DNA of 44,711 bases from an uncultured Bacteroidaceae bacterium (lineage in GTDB: Bacteria; Bacteroidota; Bacteroidia; Bacteroidales; Bacteroidaceae), in NCBI GenBank assembly GCA_934426255.1, contig CAKRYD010000021.1:1-44711 (forward strand), given 5' to 3'. The translations under genes and the position numbers were made by a program. Positions 14,886 to 23,441 of this stretch are shown one piece after another. Positions within the stretch are counted from its first letter, which is position 1. Every line of letters begins with the position of its first letter. A model generated the notes under the pieces. The model was given only the letters and a program-made list of their open reading frames with translations. It searched no databases and was not told where the DNA came from.

Positions 14886-16483
14886 TTTTTCTGTGCCTTT
14901 TGTTTACGTAATTTCCTGTTGAGGGTTTGTATGCATTCTCGGCGCGGAATGATTACCGAGACGCCATTATAGTTGATTTCCTCACGAATGATTCTTGTGA
15001 TTTCTTCCATGTTTTTGGGCAGAGGTACAACAACGCGTACATGCTCGGGCTCTACTCCGAGCCCCAGGCAAATGGCTTCAAATTTGTTGGTCCCTGCGCT
15101 GTCTTGTCCGCCGGTCATGGCCGTAGTGAGGTTATCTGAAATAATAACCGTTATATTCGACCGGTCATTGATGGCATCAAGCAGGCCTGTCATTCCTGAA
15201 TGTGTAAAGGTGGAATCGCCAATTACGGCTATTGCCGGAGACAATCCGGCATCGGCTGCTCCTTTTGCCATGGTTATTGATGCGCCCATGTCTACGCAAC
15301 TGGCCAATGCATTGAATGGCGGCAGGGCTCCCAAGGTGTAGCATCCTATGTCACCGAAGATGCGTCCGCCGGGATATTCTGCCACGACCTTGTTGAGTGC
15401 CGCGTATACGTCGCGGTGCCCGCAGCCCGGACAAAGGGCCGGAGGTCGTGCTACGATGTTTGAGGCGGTGGGATAGGCTTTTTCTATTGTCACACCTAAG
15501 GCTGAGGCTACATTGTCAGGTGTCAATTCGCCTGTGCGAGGCAGTTTGCCGGTCATGCGGCCTGTAACGGGGTAGTCGACGCCGAGCAGAGCTTTGATGT
15601 CTTGTTCCACTACGGGTTGTCCGTCTTCAACTACTAATATCTCATTGCATTGTGCCGCCAAAGCCTTGACGGCTTTTACCGGCAGCGGGTATTGCGAGAT
15701 TTTCAATAGTGCCGATAGTTTTGCCCCTGTTTCTTTTACGTAGTTATAGCCTATGCCGCAGGCAATGACTCCGATTCCTTTTTCTGCCGATGGTGTTTCA
15801 GATTTGTTGAATGCCGATTTTTCGCTCAACAGTTCCATTTCCGGCTGTTTAGCCAATAACTTTTCATATTGTTTCCTGGCTATTGCCGGCAGCAGCACCC
15901 AATGCTTGCCTTCATCCGGATTGAATGTGTTTTGTTCGCCGGCAGCTTTGACTGCAACCGAGGCGCGGCTGTGTGCCAGTCGTGTTACTACACGTAATAG
16001 GACTGGAAGTTTCAGGGATTCCGACATGGCATAGGCTACGGGCATCATGTCGTAGGCTTCCTGCTGTGTTGACGGCTCCAATATAGGTACCATGGCAAAT
16101 TTGCCGTAAAAGCGGCTGTCCTGCTCGTTTTGCGATGAGTGCATGCTTGGGTCATCGGCGGCCAAGACCACGATACCTCCGTTTACACCGGTTATCGCAG
16201 AGTTGACAAAAGCATCGGCGCAAACATTCATGCCCACGTGCTTCATGCAGACCAGGGCGCGTTTGCCGGCATACGACATGCCTAAAGCGGCTTCCATGGC
16301 TGTTTTTTCATTGGTGCACCATCGGCTGCGGATATTGCGTTCTTTGGCCAAGGGATCGTTTTGTATGAATTCTGTGATTTCGGTAGAAGGAGTGCCGGGA
16401 TAAGCGTATACGCCGCTCAGTCCCGCGTGAATGGCTCCTAAAGCAATGGCTTCATCGCCTAAAAGTAATCTATGCTCGTTCAT
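14882..16483 (-). CDS. iorA: Indolepyruvate:ferredoxin oxidoreductase alpha subunit, lacking the C-terminal ferredoxin domain
   Basis: The 533-residue product starts LLLGDEAIALGAIHAG and PGTPSTEITEF (pyrimidine-binding domain), followed by a central transketolase C-like domain. The TPP site is PPALCPGCGHRD, GDIGCYTLG and GDSTFTHSGMTGLLDAIN, the GDS...N pattern. Longer archaeal IorA proteins end with a cysteine-rich 2x[4Fe-4S] ferredoxin domain. Here the chain ends in IIPRRECIQTLNRKLRKQKAQKK with no CxxCxxC motif, so electrons must pass to a separate carrier. It overlaps both the nitrilase and iorB by 4 bp. Confidence 0.93.
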   Translation of the reverse strand: MNEHRLLLGDEAIALGAIHAGLSGVYAYPGTPSTEITEFIQNDPLAKERNIRSRWCTNEKTAMEAALGMSYAGKRALVCMKHVGMNVCADAFVNSAITGVNGGIVVLAADDPSMHSSQNEQDSRFYGKFAMVPILEPSTQQEAYDMMPVAYAMSESLKLPVLLRVVTRLAHSRASVAVKAAGEQNTFNPDEGKHWVLLPAIARKQYEKLLAKQPEMELLSEKSAFNKSETPSAEKGIGVIACGIGYNYVKETGAKLSALLKISQYPLPVKAVKALAAQCNEILVVEDGQPVVEQDIKALLGVDYPVTGRMTGKLPRTGELTPDNVASALGVTIEKAYPTASNIVARPPALCPGCGHRDVYAALNKVVAEYPGGRIFGDIGCYTLGALPPFNALASCVDMGASITMAKGAADAGLSPAIAVIGDSTFTHSGMTGLLDAINDRSNITVIISDNLTTAMTGGQDSAGTNKFEAICLGLGVEPEHVRVVVPLPKNMEEITRIIREEINYNGVSVIIPRRECIQTLNRKLRKQKAQKK

Positions 16484-17259
16484 AAAACGGTTTTATGTTG
16501 TTTTGTTTTCAATTCAAATTGGTCTGCATCGGCCCAAGCCCTGAATTTGTTCCTGAAGTGTTCGAGACATTCCGGGGTAATGTCGGCCGATGCGATACCT
16601 TCTTCGTCGGGGGGACATTGAACCAATGTGTTTCCATAAGGGTCTATGACGGTGGAACAGCCAGAGTAAGCACAGTTGCTGTCGCTGCCCGTACGATTGA
16701 CACCGACCACATAGCTCTGGTTTTCCATGGCTCTGGCTTTCAAGAGGGTCTTCCATACTTCCGAGCGGCTTGCAGGCCAGTTGGCCACGTAGAGGATGGC
16801 ATCATAATCGTTTCTGTTACGGCTGAACACCGGAAAACGCAGGTCATAACAGATTTGTAGCAGGAAACGCATGCCTTTGTATACTGCGATTACGCGTTGC
16901 TCTCCGGCTGTGTAGTAAAGGCTCTCGCCTCCATAGGCAAACAAATGGTGCTTGTCATAAGACACTTGCCCGCCGTCGGGCTTGATAAAGAAGAAGCGGT
17001 TGAACCTTTTCCCGTTTTCTTCCCATGCCAGGCTTCCTGCTATGGCGGCATGGATGCTTGCTGCCTTTTGGGTCATCCATTGAACGGCTTTTCTGCCGCT
17101 CTGCACATCAACGGTATCATCGGTCACAAAACCTGTTGCGAACATTTCGGGTAGCACATACAGGTCGCGCCCTCCCTTTCCGATGGCTTCGTCTGCTTTT
17201 CGGATGTTGTATTCGGCATTGTTGTAAAACAGGTCTTGTTGAATGATGGCGATATTCAT
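16480..17259 (-). CDS. Nitrilase-superfamily amidohydrolase (omega-amidase/YafV-like)
   Basis: The 259-residue C-N hydrolase has the full Glu-Lys-Cys triad: E38 (VLPEMF), K103 (DKHHLF) and C137 (LQICYDLRFP), plus MENQSYVVGVNRTG. Start ATG 17259 gives MNIAIIQQD, the family N-terminus; a further upstream ATG at 17325 would add 22 atypical residues and lie above the predicted promoter. It resembles omega-amidase/YafV, which hydrolyse 2-oxoglutaramate-type amides left by glutamine transaminases. Being first in the operon and overlapping iorA by 4 bp, it may clear the amide product of a glutamine-dependent arylpyruvate transamination or hydrolyse an arylacetamide/nitrile. The context link is inference. 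Confidence 0.87.
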   Translation of the reverse strand: MNIAIIQQDLFYNNAEYNIRKADEAIGKGGRDLYVLPEMFATGFVTDDTVDVQSGRKAVQWMTQKAASIHAAIAGSLAWEENGKRFNRFFFIKPDGGQVSYDKHHLFAYGGESLYYTAGEQRVIAVYKGMRFLLQICYDLRFPVFSRNRNDYDAILYVANWPASRSEVWKTLLKARAMENQSYVVGVNRTGSDSNCAYSGCSTVIDPYGNTLVQCPPDEEGIASADITPECLEHFRNKFRAWADADQFELKTKQHKTVL

Positions 17260-17282
17260 CGACACGATATCCTTTGGGCAGG

Positions 17283-17313
17283 TAAAGTTACTCTTTTTGT
17301 AGTATAAGACAAT
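17283..17313 (-). promoter_or_regulatory. Promoter of the arylpyruvate operon
   Basis: On the minus strand ATTG (17310-17313), a 19-nt spacer, then TAACTTTA (17283-17290), a 7/8 match to the Bacteroidota -7 box, about 23 nt ahead of ATG 17259. It would drive the seven-gene operon down to 9889. Confidence 0.45.
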
Positions 17314-17314
17314 G

Positions 17315-17370
17315 AAAAGGAACAAATATGTTTGTTTTTCGCTTTGAAAATATGCATTTTTGTTCCTTTT
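17315..17370 (-). terminator. Possible terminator after mrp
   Basis: Inverted repeat AAAAGGAACAAATATG (17315-17330) against CATTTTTGTTCCTTTT (17355-17370), 15 of 16 paired, with a 24-nt AT-rich loop and a T-rich 3' flank on the minus strand. It separates mrp from the downstream operon promoter. Confidence 0.4.
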
Positions 17371-17390
17371 TGCCTTTTCCCGAGTTTGTT

Positions 17391-18452
17391 TTATTTTTCT
17401 TCCAATCTACTGATGACGTGGTCGGCCAATTGGTCAAAGGCTGTCCCTGTAGGGCTGTTGGGGTCGGTTGCAGCGGGTTTTCCTGCGTCGCCGCTTTCGC
17501 AGATGCCTTGTACCAATGGGATTTCTCCCAATAAGGGGATACCCATTTTTTCTGCCAGATGTCTCGTACCGTCTTTTCCAAATATAAAATACTTGTTTTC
17601 GGGCAATTCTTTGGGTGTAAACCATGCCATATTTTCAACGAGCCCTAAAATCGGCACATTGATTTTTTCGTTCATATACATGTCTATGCCTTTGCGCGCA
17701 TCGGACAAGGCTACTTTTTGTGGTGTGCTTACGATGATGGCACCAGTCACCTTTAGGGATTGCAGCAGAGTCAGGTGTATGTCGCCTGTTCCGGGAGGCG
17801 TGTCAATGATGAAAAAGTCCAAATCTCCCCAGTTGCATTCTGAAATCAATTGCTTCAAGGCATTTGAGGCCATAGGTCCGCGCCATACGGTTGCCTGTTC
17901 GGGTTTTACGAAAAAGCCTATGCTCATTATTTTTACTCCGTATTTTTCGGCGGGGACTATCATTTGTCTCTCACCGACGGTTTCGCTATATGGTGCAAAG
18001 TCTTCCAAATGGAACATGGTGGGTATGGAGGGGCCCAGCACATCGGCATCGAGCAATCCCGTCTTGTAGCCTTTGCGCGCCAAAGATACAGCCAGATTGG
18101 CGGCAATGGTCGATTTTCCGACTCCGCCCTTTCCCGACGATACGGCAATGATATATTTCACCCCCGGCAAGAGCTTCTCTTCCTCTTGTCTTGGTGCGTG
18201 TTCGGGTGCCAAGGCCGTGATTTCCACTTCCACATCTTTCCCCACTTGTGATTTAATGGCAGCTTCAGCGGCTCTCACCACCGACTTCATGAAAGGATCC
18301 GGATTCTTGGGAAATATCAGCGAAAATGATACGCGCATTCCGTCTATTCGCATATCATCGTCCAGCATGCCTGCCTCAACGATGCTCTTGCCTGTGCCCG
18401 GATAGCGTACTGTGGCCAGTGCGTCGGTAATAAGCTTGGGATAGAGATTCAT
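17391..18452 (-). CDS. mrp: Mrp/NBP35-family P-loop ATPase (Fe-S cluster carrier type)
   Basis: The 353-residue protein has an N-terminal DUF59/MIP18-like domain (about 1-85) followed by a deviant Walker A, SSGKGGVGKST (about 106-115), LLDADVLGPSIPTMF, IIDTPPGTGD and VENMAWF. The family carries [4Fe-4S] clusters to apoproteins, which fits an anaerobe rich in ferredoxin enzymes. The CxxC pair that usually follows VENM is not present: the sequence reads FTPKELPENKYFIFG, with no cysteines. This suggests altered cluster binding or a different role. It has its own -7 box upstream. Confidence 0.9.
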   Translation of the reverse strand: MNLYPKLITDALATVRYPGTGKSIVEAGMLDDDMRIDGMRVSFSLIFPKNPDPFMKSVVRAAEAAIKSQVGKDVEVEITALAPEHAPRQEEEKLLPGVKYIIAVSSGKGGVGKSTIAANLAVSLARKGYKTGLLDADVLGPSIPTMFHLEDFAPYSETVGERQMIVPAEKYGVKIMSIGFFVKPEQATVWRGPMASNALKQLISECNWGDLDFFIIDTPPGTGDIHLTLLQSLKVTGAIIVSTPQKVALSDARKGIDMYMNEKINVPILGLVENMAWFTPKELPENKYFIFGKDGTRHLAEKMGIPLLGEIPLVQGICESGDAGKPAATDPNSPTGTAFDQLADHVISRLEEK

Positions 18453-18491
18453 AATGATGTATTCTGTATATGGATATATTTATGTATAGTG

Positions 18492-18499
18492 CAAAGTTA
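18492..18499 (-). promoter_or_regulatory. -7 box TAACTTTG ahead of mrp
   Basis: The minus-strand TAACTTTG is a perfect TAnnTTTG match about 40 nt before the mrp start at 18452. No clear -33 box is visible. Confidence 0.45.
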
Positions 18500-18621
18500 C
18501 GGCTTTTTTCGCAAGCGCGTATCCTGTTTGTCTTGTAATACTTGCTTGCGGAATGCTTTGGCGTTTTTGTCTTGCAACCTTTGAGGAAAAATTCTTAAGG
18601 CTTCTGTTACAATTTAAAGCC

Positions 18622-21456
18622 TTAGATTTCCAACTTTTTGCGCAAATAAAGAGAAGTATAGCCTTTTCCCGACAAGGCGATATCTTCGGGTGTTCCTTCG
18701 GCTACGATGCAACCCCCGTCTTTGCCGGCTTCCGGTCCGAGGTCGATGATGTGGTCGGCACATTTGATGACATCCATATTGTGCTCGATGACTACAAGCG
18801 TATGTCCATGGCGTATGAGTGCATCGAAAGCCTTGAGCAGAATGTTGATGTCGTGAAAGTGAAGTCCGGTGGTGGGCTCATCAAAGATGAACATGGTGGG
18901 TTTCTCGTTTTCCTGGCTCAGATAGTAAGCCAGTTTGAGACGCTGGTTTTCGCCTCCCGACAGTGTGGAACTGGTCTGCCCCAGCTTAAGATAGCCAAGT
19001 CCTACGTCTTTTAGGGGTTTTAGGCGCGAGGCTATGCGCGATTGCCTGTTTTCGCTGAAGAATTGGATTGCTTGGTTTACAGTCATCTCGAGTATGTCGT
19101 AGACATTTTTTCCCATAAACGTAACTTCAAGGATGTCTTTTTTGAATCTCATACCATGACACGCTTCGCATTCTATGGTCAAGTCGGCCATAAACTGCAT
19201 GGGCACTTTGATGAAGCCGTCGCCTTTGCATTCTTCGCAACGCCCTCCTTCGGCATTAAAGGAAAAATGTTGCGGAGTCAGTCCCAGCTGTTTTGCCAAC
19301 GGTTGTTCCGACATCAACTTGCGTATGTCATCATAAGCCTTGATGTAGGTGGCTGGGTTGCTTCGCGATGATTTTCCAATGCTTTCCTGTGTAACGAACA
19401 GGACTTTCTCTACACAGTCGACATCGCCATCGAGTGACGTAAATTCTCCGGGGCGGTCGGCCACTTCGTCCAGGTGGCGTTTCAGGGCATTATAGAGGGT
19501 TTTGCAGATCAAGGTGCTTTTCCCCGATCCGCTGACACCGGTGACCACGGTCATAACGTTGAGCGGGATTTTTGCATCGATGTTCTTCAAGTTGTTTTCG
19601 CGGGCTCCTCTGATGGTGATGGATTTGTTCCATCTTCGGCGGCTTGCAGGGATGGGGATAGTCTCTTCGCCTGTTAGGTAGCGCAAGGTGTGGCTTGCCG
19701 TTCCCTTTTGCAAATCTTTCAAGTCACCGCTGTAGACAATTTGCCCGCCTTCAGTTCCTGCTCCGGGTCCGATGTCGATGATGTAGTCGGCGGCACGCAT
19801 GATTTCTTCGTCGTGTTCAACCACAACGACGGTATTGCCCAACTGCTGAAGGCGCTGCAACACGCTAATCAGCCTGTCGGTGTCGCGGCTGTGGAGCCCT
19901 ATGCTCGGTTCGTCCAGTATATAGAGCGATCCGATGAGGCTGCTCCCCAACGATTTTGCCAGATTGATTCTTTGCGCTTCGCCTCCGGATAGCGTGTTGG
20001 CGTTTCTGTTGAGGGTGAGATAGCCCAACCCGACATCGGCCATAACCTTCAGTCTGCTCTTGATTTCCGTGATTAGGCGTCCGGCAATGCGGCTCTCTTG
20101 CTCGGAAAGTGCCAGGTTGTCGAAAAATTCGCGTAGCTCGTCCATTGACATCGTGACCAGATCGGGCAGGGAACGACCACCGATTTTTACGTATCCGGCC
20201 TCTTTTCTAAGCCTTCGCCCATGGCAGTCGGGGCAAACGGTCTTGCCCCGGTAGCGGGCCATCATTACTCTGTATTGTATCTTGTATTGATTGCTTTTTA
20301 CCATTCGGAAGAAAGCGTCGATGCTGACTTGCTCTCCTTCGGGCAGCTTCTTTTCAACTTCGTCGCCGTGCCACAGCCAATCCTTCTCGTCTTGTGTCAA
20401 CTGGTAGTAGGGCTTAAACAATGGAAATCCTCTCTTTCCGCTTCTTTGGCAAAACATGTTTTTCCAGCTGCTCAGCACTTCACCACGCCAACACATCACG
20501 GCACCGTCGTATACGCTCAGCGACTTGTCGGGAATGACCAACGATTCGCTGATGCCCGTCACCATGCCGAATCCTTCGCAGGTGGGGCAGGCTCCGGCAG
20601 GCGAATTGAATGAAAACATGCCGTCGCTTGGCTCCTCAAACCTTATGCCGTCGGCTTCAAAGGCGGTAGAAAATTCGTGCAGCTCTTTTGAGGGATAAAA
20701 GCGAAGCAGACATTTCCCATCGCTTTCGTAAAAAGCCGTTTCAATGGAATTGGCCAGGCGCGAAAGGCTGTCCTTCTCATTACTTACACTGAGTCTGTCG
20801 ATGAGCAGTAAAGGCATTTTCTCCGGGTGCACCGGCTGTTTCAGATAGTCTTCGATGCGCACCGCTTCGCCATTGATATCAATGCGGCTGTAGCCTTGTT
20901 TCAACTCCATCTCGAGCTGCCCGCGGAGGTCGCGGCCCGCAGGAATCTGCAAAGGACAAACCACAGTGAAGCGCGTTCCCTCGGGATATTTTCCTGCACA
21001 GTTCATCACATCCTCGATGGTGTCGTGTCTCACCTCCTTGCCGCTGACGGGCGAAAAAGTCTTTCCTATGCGCGAATAGAGCATGCGCAGGTAATCGTAA
21101 ATCTCCGTACTCGTTCCCACCGTAGAACGCGGATTCCTTACGTTGGTCTTTTGCTCAATGGCAATGGCGGGCGGGATGCCTGTTATGTAGTCGCATTCAG
21201 GCTTTTTCATGCGGCTCAGAAACTGCCGGGCATATGCCGACAGACTTTCTACATAGCGGCGCTGCCCCTCGGCATATAGCGTGTCGAAAGCCAACGACGA
21301 CTTGCCCGATCCGCTTACTCCCGTGACCACTATAAAACGGTCGCGGGGAATGCATACATCAATGTTTTTCAGATTGTTCACTCTGACATGTTTTGCGAAG
21401 ATGCAAGATTGCTGCTCGTTTTGCAAAGATGCCGTAGTATGCTTGCTTGTTGCCAT
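18622..21456 (-). CDS. uvrA: Excinuclease ABC subunit A (UvrA)
   Basis: This is a 944-residue DNA-damage recognition ATPase. Two ABC modules are seen: Walker A GVSGSGKSSLAFDTLYAEGQRRYVESLS near the N-terminus and GVSGSGKSTLICKTLYNAL in the second half, with signatures LSGGEAQRINLAKSLG and LSGGENQRLKLAYYLS. Zinc-module cysteines are visible as CPTCEGFG, CPDCHGRR and CEECKGDG...CEACHG. Start ATG 21456 is preferred to 21498 because a -7 promoter box at 21496-21503 would overlap the longer start. The FCQRSGKRGFPLF region differs from the E. coli type, so it may belong to a second UvrA class common in Bacteroidota. Confidence 0.93.
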   Translation of the reverse strand: MATSKHTTASLQNEQQSCIFAKHVRVNNLKNIDVCIPRDRFIVVTGVSGSGKSSLAFDTLYAEGQRRYVESLSAYARQFLSRMKKPECDYITGIPPAIAIEQKTNVRNPRSTVGTSTEIYDYLRMLYSRIGKTFSPVSGKEVRHDTIEDVMNCAGKYPEGTRFTVVCPLQIPAGRDLRGQLEMELKQGYSRIDINGEAVRIEDYLKQPVHPEKMPLLLIDRLSVSNEKDSLSRLANSIETAFYESDGKCLLRFYPSKELHEFSTAFEADGIRFEEPSDGMFSFNSPAGACPTCEGFGMVTGISESLVIPDKSLSVYDGAVMCWRGEVLSSWKNMFCQRSGKRGFPLFKPYYQLTQDEKDWLWHGDEVEKKLPEGEQVSIDAFFRMVKSNQYKIQYRVMMARYRGKTVCPDCHGRRLRKEAGYVKIGGRSLPDLVTMSMDELREFFDNLALSEQESRIAGRLITEIKSRLKVMADVGLGYLTLNRNANTLSGGEAQRINLAKSLGSSLIGSLYILDEPSIGLHSRDTDRLISVLQRLQQLGNTVVVVEHDEEIMRAADYIIDIGPGAGTEGGQIVYSGDLKDLQKGTASHTLRYLTGEETIPIPASRRRWNKSITIRGARENNLKNIDAKIPLNVMTVVTGVSGSGKSTLICKTLYNALKRHLDEVADRPGEFTSLDGDVDCVEKVLFVTQESIGKSSRSNPATYIKAYDDIRKLMSEQPLAKQLGLTPQHFSFNAEGGRCEECKGDGFIKVPMQFMADLTIECEACHGMRFKKDILEVTFMGKNVYDILEMTVNQAIQFFSENRQSRIASRLKPLKDVGLGYLKLGQTSSTLSGGENQRLKLAYYLSQENEKPTMFIFDEPTTGLHFHDINILLKAFDALIRHGHTLVVIEHNMDVIKCADHIIDLGPEAGKDGGCIVAEGTPEDIALSGKGYTSLYLRKKLEI

Positions 21457-21495
21457 TTTTGCGTACCTTATTTGAAACTCTGCCTTTAAAGCCCG

Positions 21496-21523
21496 CAAAG
21501 TTAAAAATATCTTCGTAACTTTG
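21496..21523. promoter_or_regulatory. Divergent -7 boxes between uvrA and the DUF187 gene
   Basis: CAAAGTTA at 21496-21503 is TAACTTTG on the minus strand (for uvrA), and TAACTTTG at 21516-21523 serves the plus-strand gene at 21557. The two boxes are only 12 nt apart back-to-back. Good TTTG -33 boxes are not evident. Confidence 0.5.
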
Positions 21524-21556
21524 GCGTGAAAAAATGATTATACTTTGATTACTACG

Positions 21557-23062
21557 ATGAGAAAGACCTTATTGTTCCTGTTAGTTTTCTTCGCGTTTCG
21601 CTTGTCTATCTTCGGCCAGACATTGTCCGAGCCGAAAAGAGAGTTTCGCGGCAGTTGGATTCAGTGTGTAAACGGCCAGTTTCAAGGACTGTCTCCCGAT
21701 GCCATGCGCAAAAAACTTACACAACATTTAGACGCATTGCAAAAAGTGCACTGCAACGCCGTCATATTTCAGGTTCGCGCAGAAGGTGATGCCCTTTATG
21801 CCAGTCAATACGAGCCCTGGAGCCGCTATCTGAGCGGACAGCAGGGGCGCGCCCCACAACCCTATTGGGACCCTCTTGAGTGGATGATAGAGCAATGCCA
21901 TGCGCGCGGCATGGAATTGCACGCCTGGATCAATCCCTATCGCGCCAAGACAGCCGGCACCAAGGAACTGTCGACAATACATCCCTACATCCTGCATCCC
22001 GAGCGATTCATGAAATATGGCGACCTGTTGCTATTCAATCCCGGACTGAAAGAAAACCGACAATGGATTTGCGCCATCGCCAAAGATATCGTGACACGCT
22101 ATGATGTAGACGGCTTCCACATGGACGACTACTTCTATCCCTATCCGCAGGCCGGCCTCGCCATACCCGACCAAGAAACCTTCAGCGCCTCGAGCCGTGG
22201 GTTCAAAAACATTGCCGACTGGCGGCGCGACAATGTGAATTTGCTCGTCAGCGAGTTGCACCAGACGATACGCTCCGTCAAACCGTGGGTAAAGTTCGGT
22301 ATATCGCCCTTCGGCATATACCACAACGAAAAAGCCGGCAGCAATGTTCCCGGAAGCAAAACACGCGGTCTTCAAAACTACGACGACCTTTATGCCGATG
22401 TATTGGAATGGGTAAAAAAAGGCTGGATAGACTACTGCATGCCGCAAATATATTGGCAAATCGGTCACCCCACGGCCGATTACGAAACCCTGATACGCTG
22501 GTGGTCGGCCAATGCCGGTGGTCGTCCTCTTATCATAGGACAAGACGTAGACCGCACCATAAAGTTTACCGACCCACACGATGCCACCATCAACCAATTG
22601 CCGGCCAAGATGAAGCTGCAACGCACACTTCCCGGTGTTGCCGGTAGCTGCCTTTGGTATTCGGCGGCCATTGCCGAAAATCATGGCAACTATGCCACGG
22701 CTTTGGCACAGATGTATCATACCCATCCGGCCTTGCAACCCTTGATGCCATTTATCGACAGCAAAGCCCCCAAAAAAGTTCGTGGCCTCAAAGATATATG
22801 GACCCCCGACGGCCTGATGCTCGTATGGCTTGAGCCCAAAGCACGCACCGAAATGGACAAAGCCCATCAATATGTGGTATATCGCTTTGAACCCGGCGAA
22901 CGCAAAAACCTCGACGACGCCTCGCATATCGTAAGCATCACCAACAAAACATTCCTGAAACTGCCCTATGCCGATGGCAAAGTGAAATACACATACGTAG
23001 TAACAGTGCTCGACCGGATGCAAAACGAGTCAAAAGCCAGGTCCGAAGCCGTAAAACTCTAA
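21557..23062 (+). CDS. Secreted DUF187/GHL10 glycoside-hydrolase-like protein
   Basis: The 501-residue protein has a signal peptide (MRKTLLFLLVFFAFRLSIFGQ). FRGSWIQCVNGQF and NAVIFQVRAEGDALYASQYEPWS mark the N-terminal strands of a TIM barrel. ELHAWINPYRAK, DGFHMDDYFYPYP (acidic residues at a barrel strand end) and KFGISPFGIYHN follow, the order seen in the YngK-like GHL10 family. A fibronectin-type C-terminal domain occupies about residues 415-501. Family members act on peptidoglycan or glycans in the envelope, and the exact bond is not known from sequence. ATG 21557 gives a clean signal peptide, unlike the TTG at 21545. Confidence 0.88.
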   Translation: MRKTLLFLLVFFAFRLSIFGQTLSEPKREFRGSWIQCVNGQFQGLSPDAMRKKLTQHLDALQKVHCNAVIFQVRAEGDALYASQYEPWSRYLSGQQGRAPQPYWDPLEWMIEQCHARGMELHAWINPYRAKTAGTKELSTIHPYILHPERFMKYGDLLLFNPGLKENRQWICAIAKDIVTRYDVDGFHMDDYFYPYPQAGLAIPDQETFSASSRGFKNIADWRRDNVNLLVSELHQTIRSVKPWVKFGISPFGIYHNEKAGSNVPGSKTRGLQNYDDLYADVLEWVKKGWIDYCMPQIYWQIGHPTADYETLIRWWSANAGGRPLIIGQDVDRTIKFTDPHDATINQLPAKMKLQRTLPGVAGSCLWYSAAIAENHGNYATALAQMYHTHPALQPLMPFIDSKAPKKVRGLKDIWTPDGLMLVWLEPKARTEMDKAHQYVVYRFEPGERKNLDDASHIVSITNKTFLKLPYADGKVKYTYVVTVLDRMQNESKARSEAVKL

Positions 23063-23441
23063 ACCAAGCCGAGACATAAAAGCGTGACAAAGCATTGCAC
23101 CAGCAAGAGACAGGAGACACTTTTGCTGCAAGAAAGCGGATAAGAATATGAATAACGAGCTATTACAGAAAGTTCGCCCGAGTTCGACCGTCTGGCTTTT
23201 ACAGTATTGGTAATCGAAGCTTCGGCACCAAAGAATGGGCATATCGCCATCAGAAATGAGAAGGCCATAAAATTCATGTCTGAGGGTTTTCCGGAGCCGA
23301 GAAGCAGAACATGGGGCAGGTGTCAGGCTTCAGCCAATGTGTCTGCATGCCGGTTTTAAATCTTTAAATGGTGAAAGTGAAGGTAAACCAAGGGAAAATA
23401 GTAAATTTGCGATGTGTAAACCATGCAACATAAAACGATTG
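23063..23441. other. Gene-free stretch with a -7 box for the PBP1A operon
   Basis: I see no supportable gene here. The minus-strand ORFs are short, Cys/Ser-rich and without recognisable motifs. TAAATTTG at 23402-23409 (plus strand) is a Bacteroidota -7 box about 33 nt before the PBP1A start at 23442. Confidence 0.5.

Noticed and set aside
16606..16616. A six-G run near the 3' end of the nitrilase region as a further phase-variable tract
   Set aside because: At six bases it is within chance expectation, lies in a metabolic gene, and the gene is in frame.
22031..23023. A 330-residue minus-strand ORF opposite the DUF187 gene
   Set aside because: The plus strand encodes a signal peptide and the full GHL10 motif series. 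The minus ORF is a frame shadow with His/Tyr/Val-rich composition and no domain.
23059..23277. A 72-residue hydrophobic minus-strand ORF between the DUF187 and PBP1A genes
   Set aside because: It is Ser/Cys-rich without a recognisable domain and overlaps the DUF187 stop; treated as non-coding.
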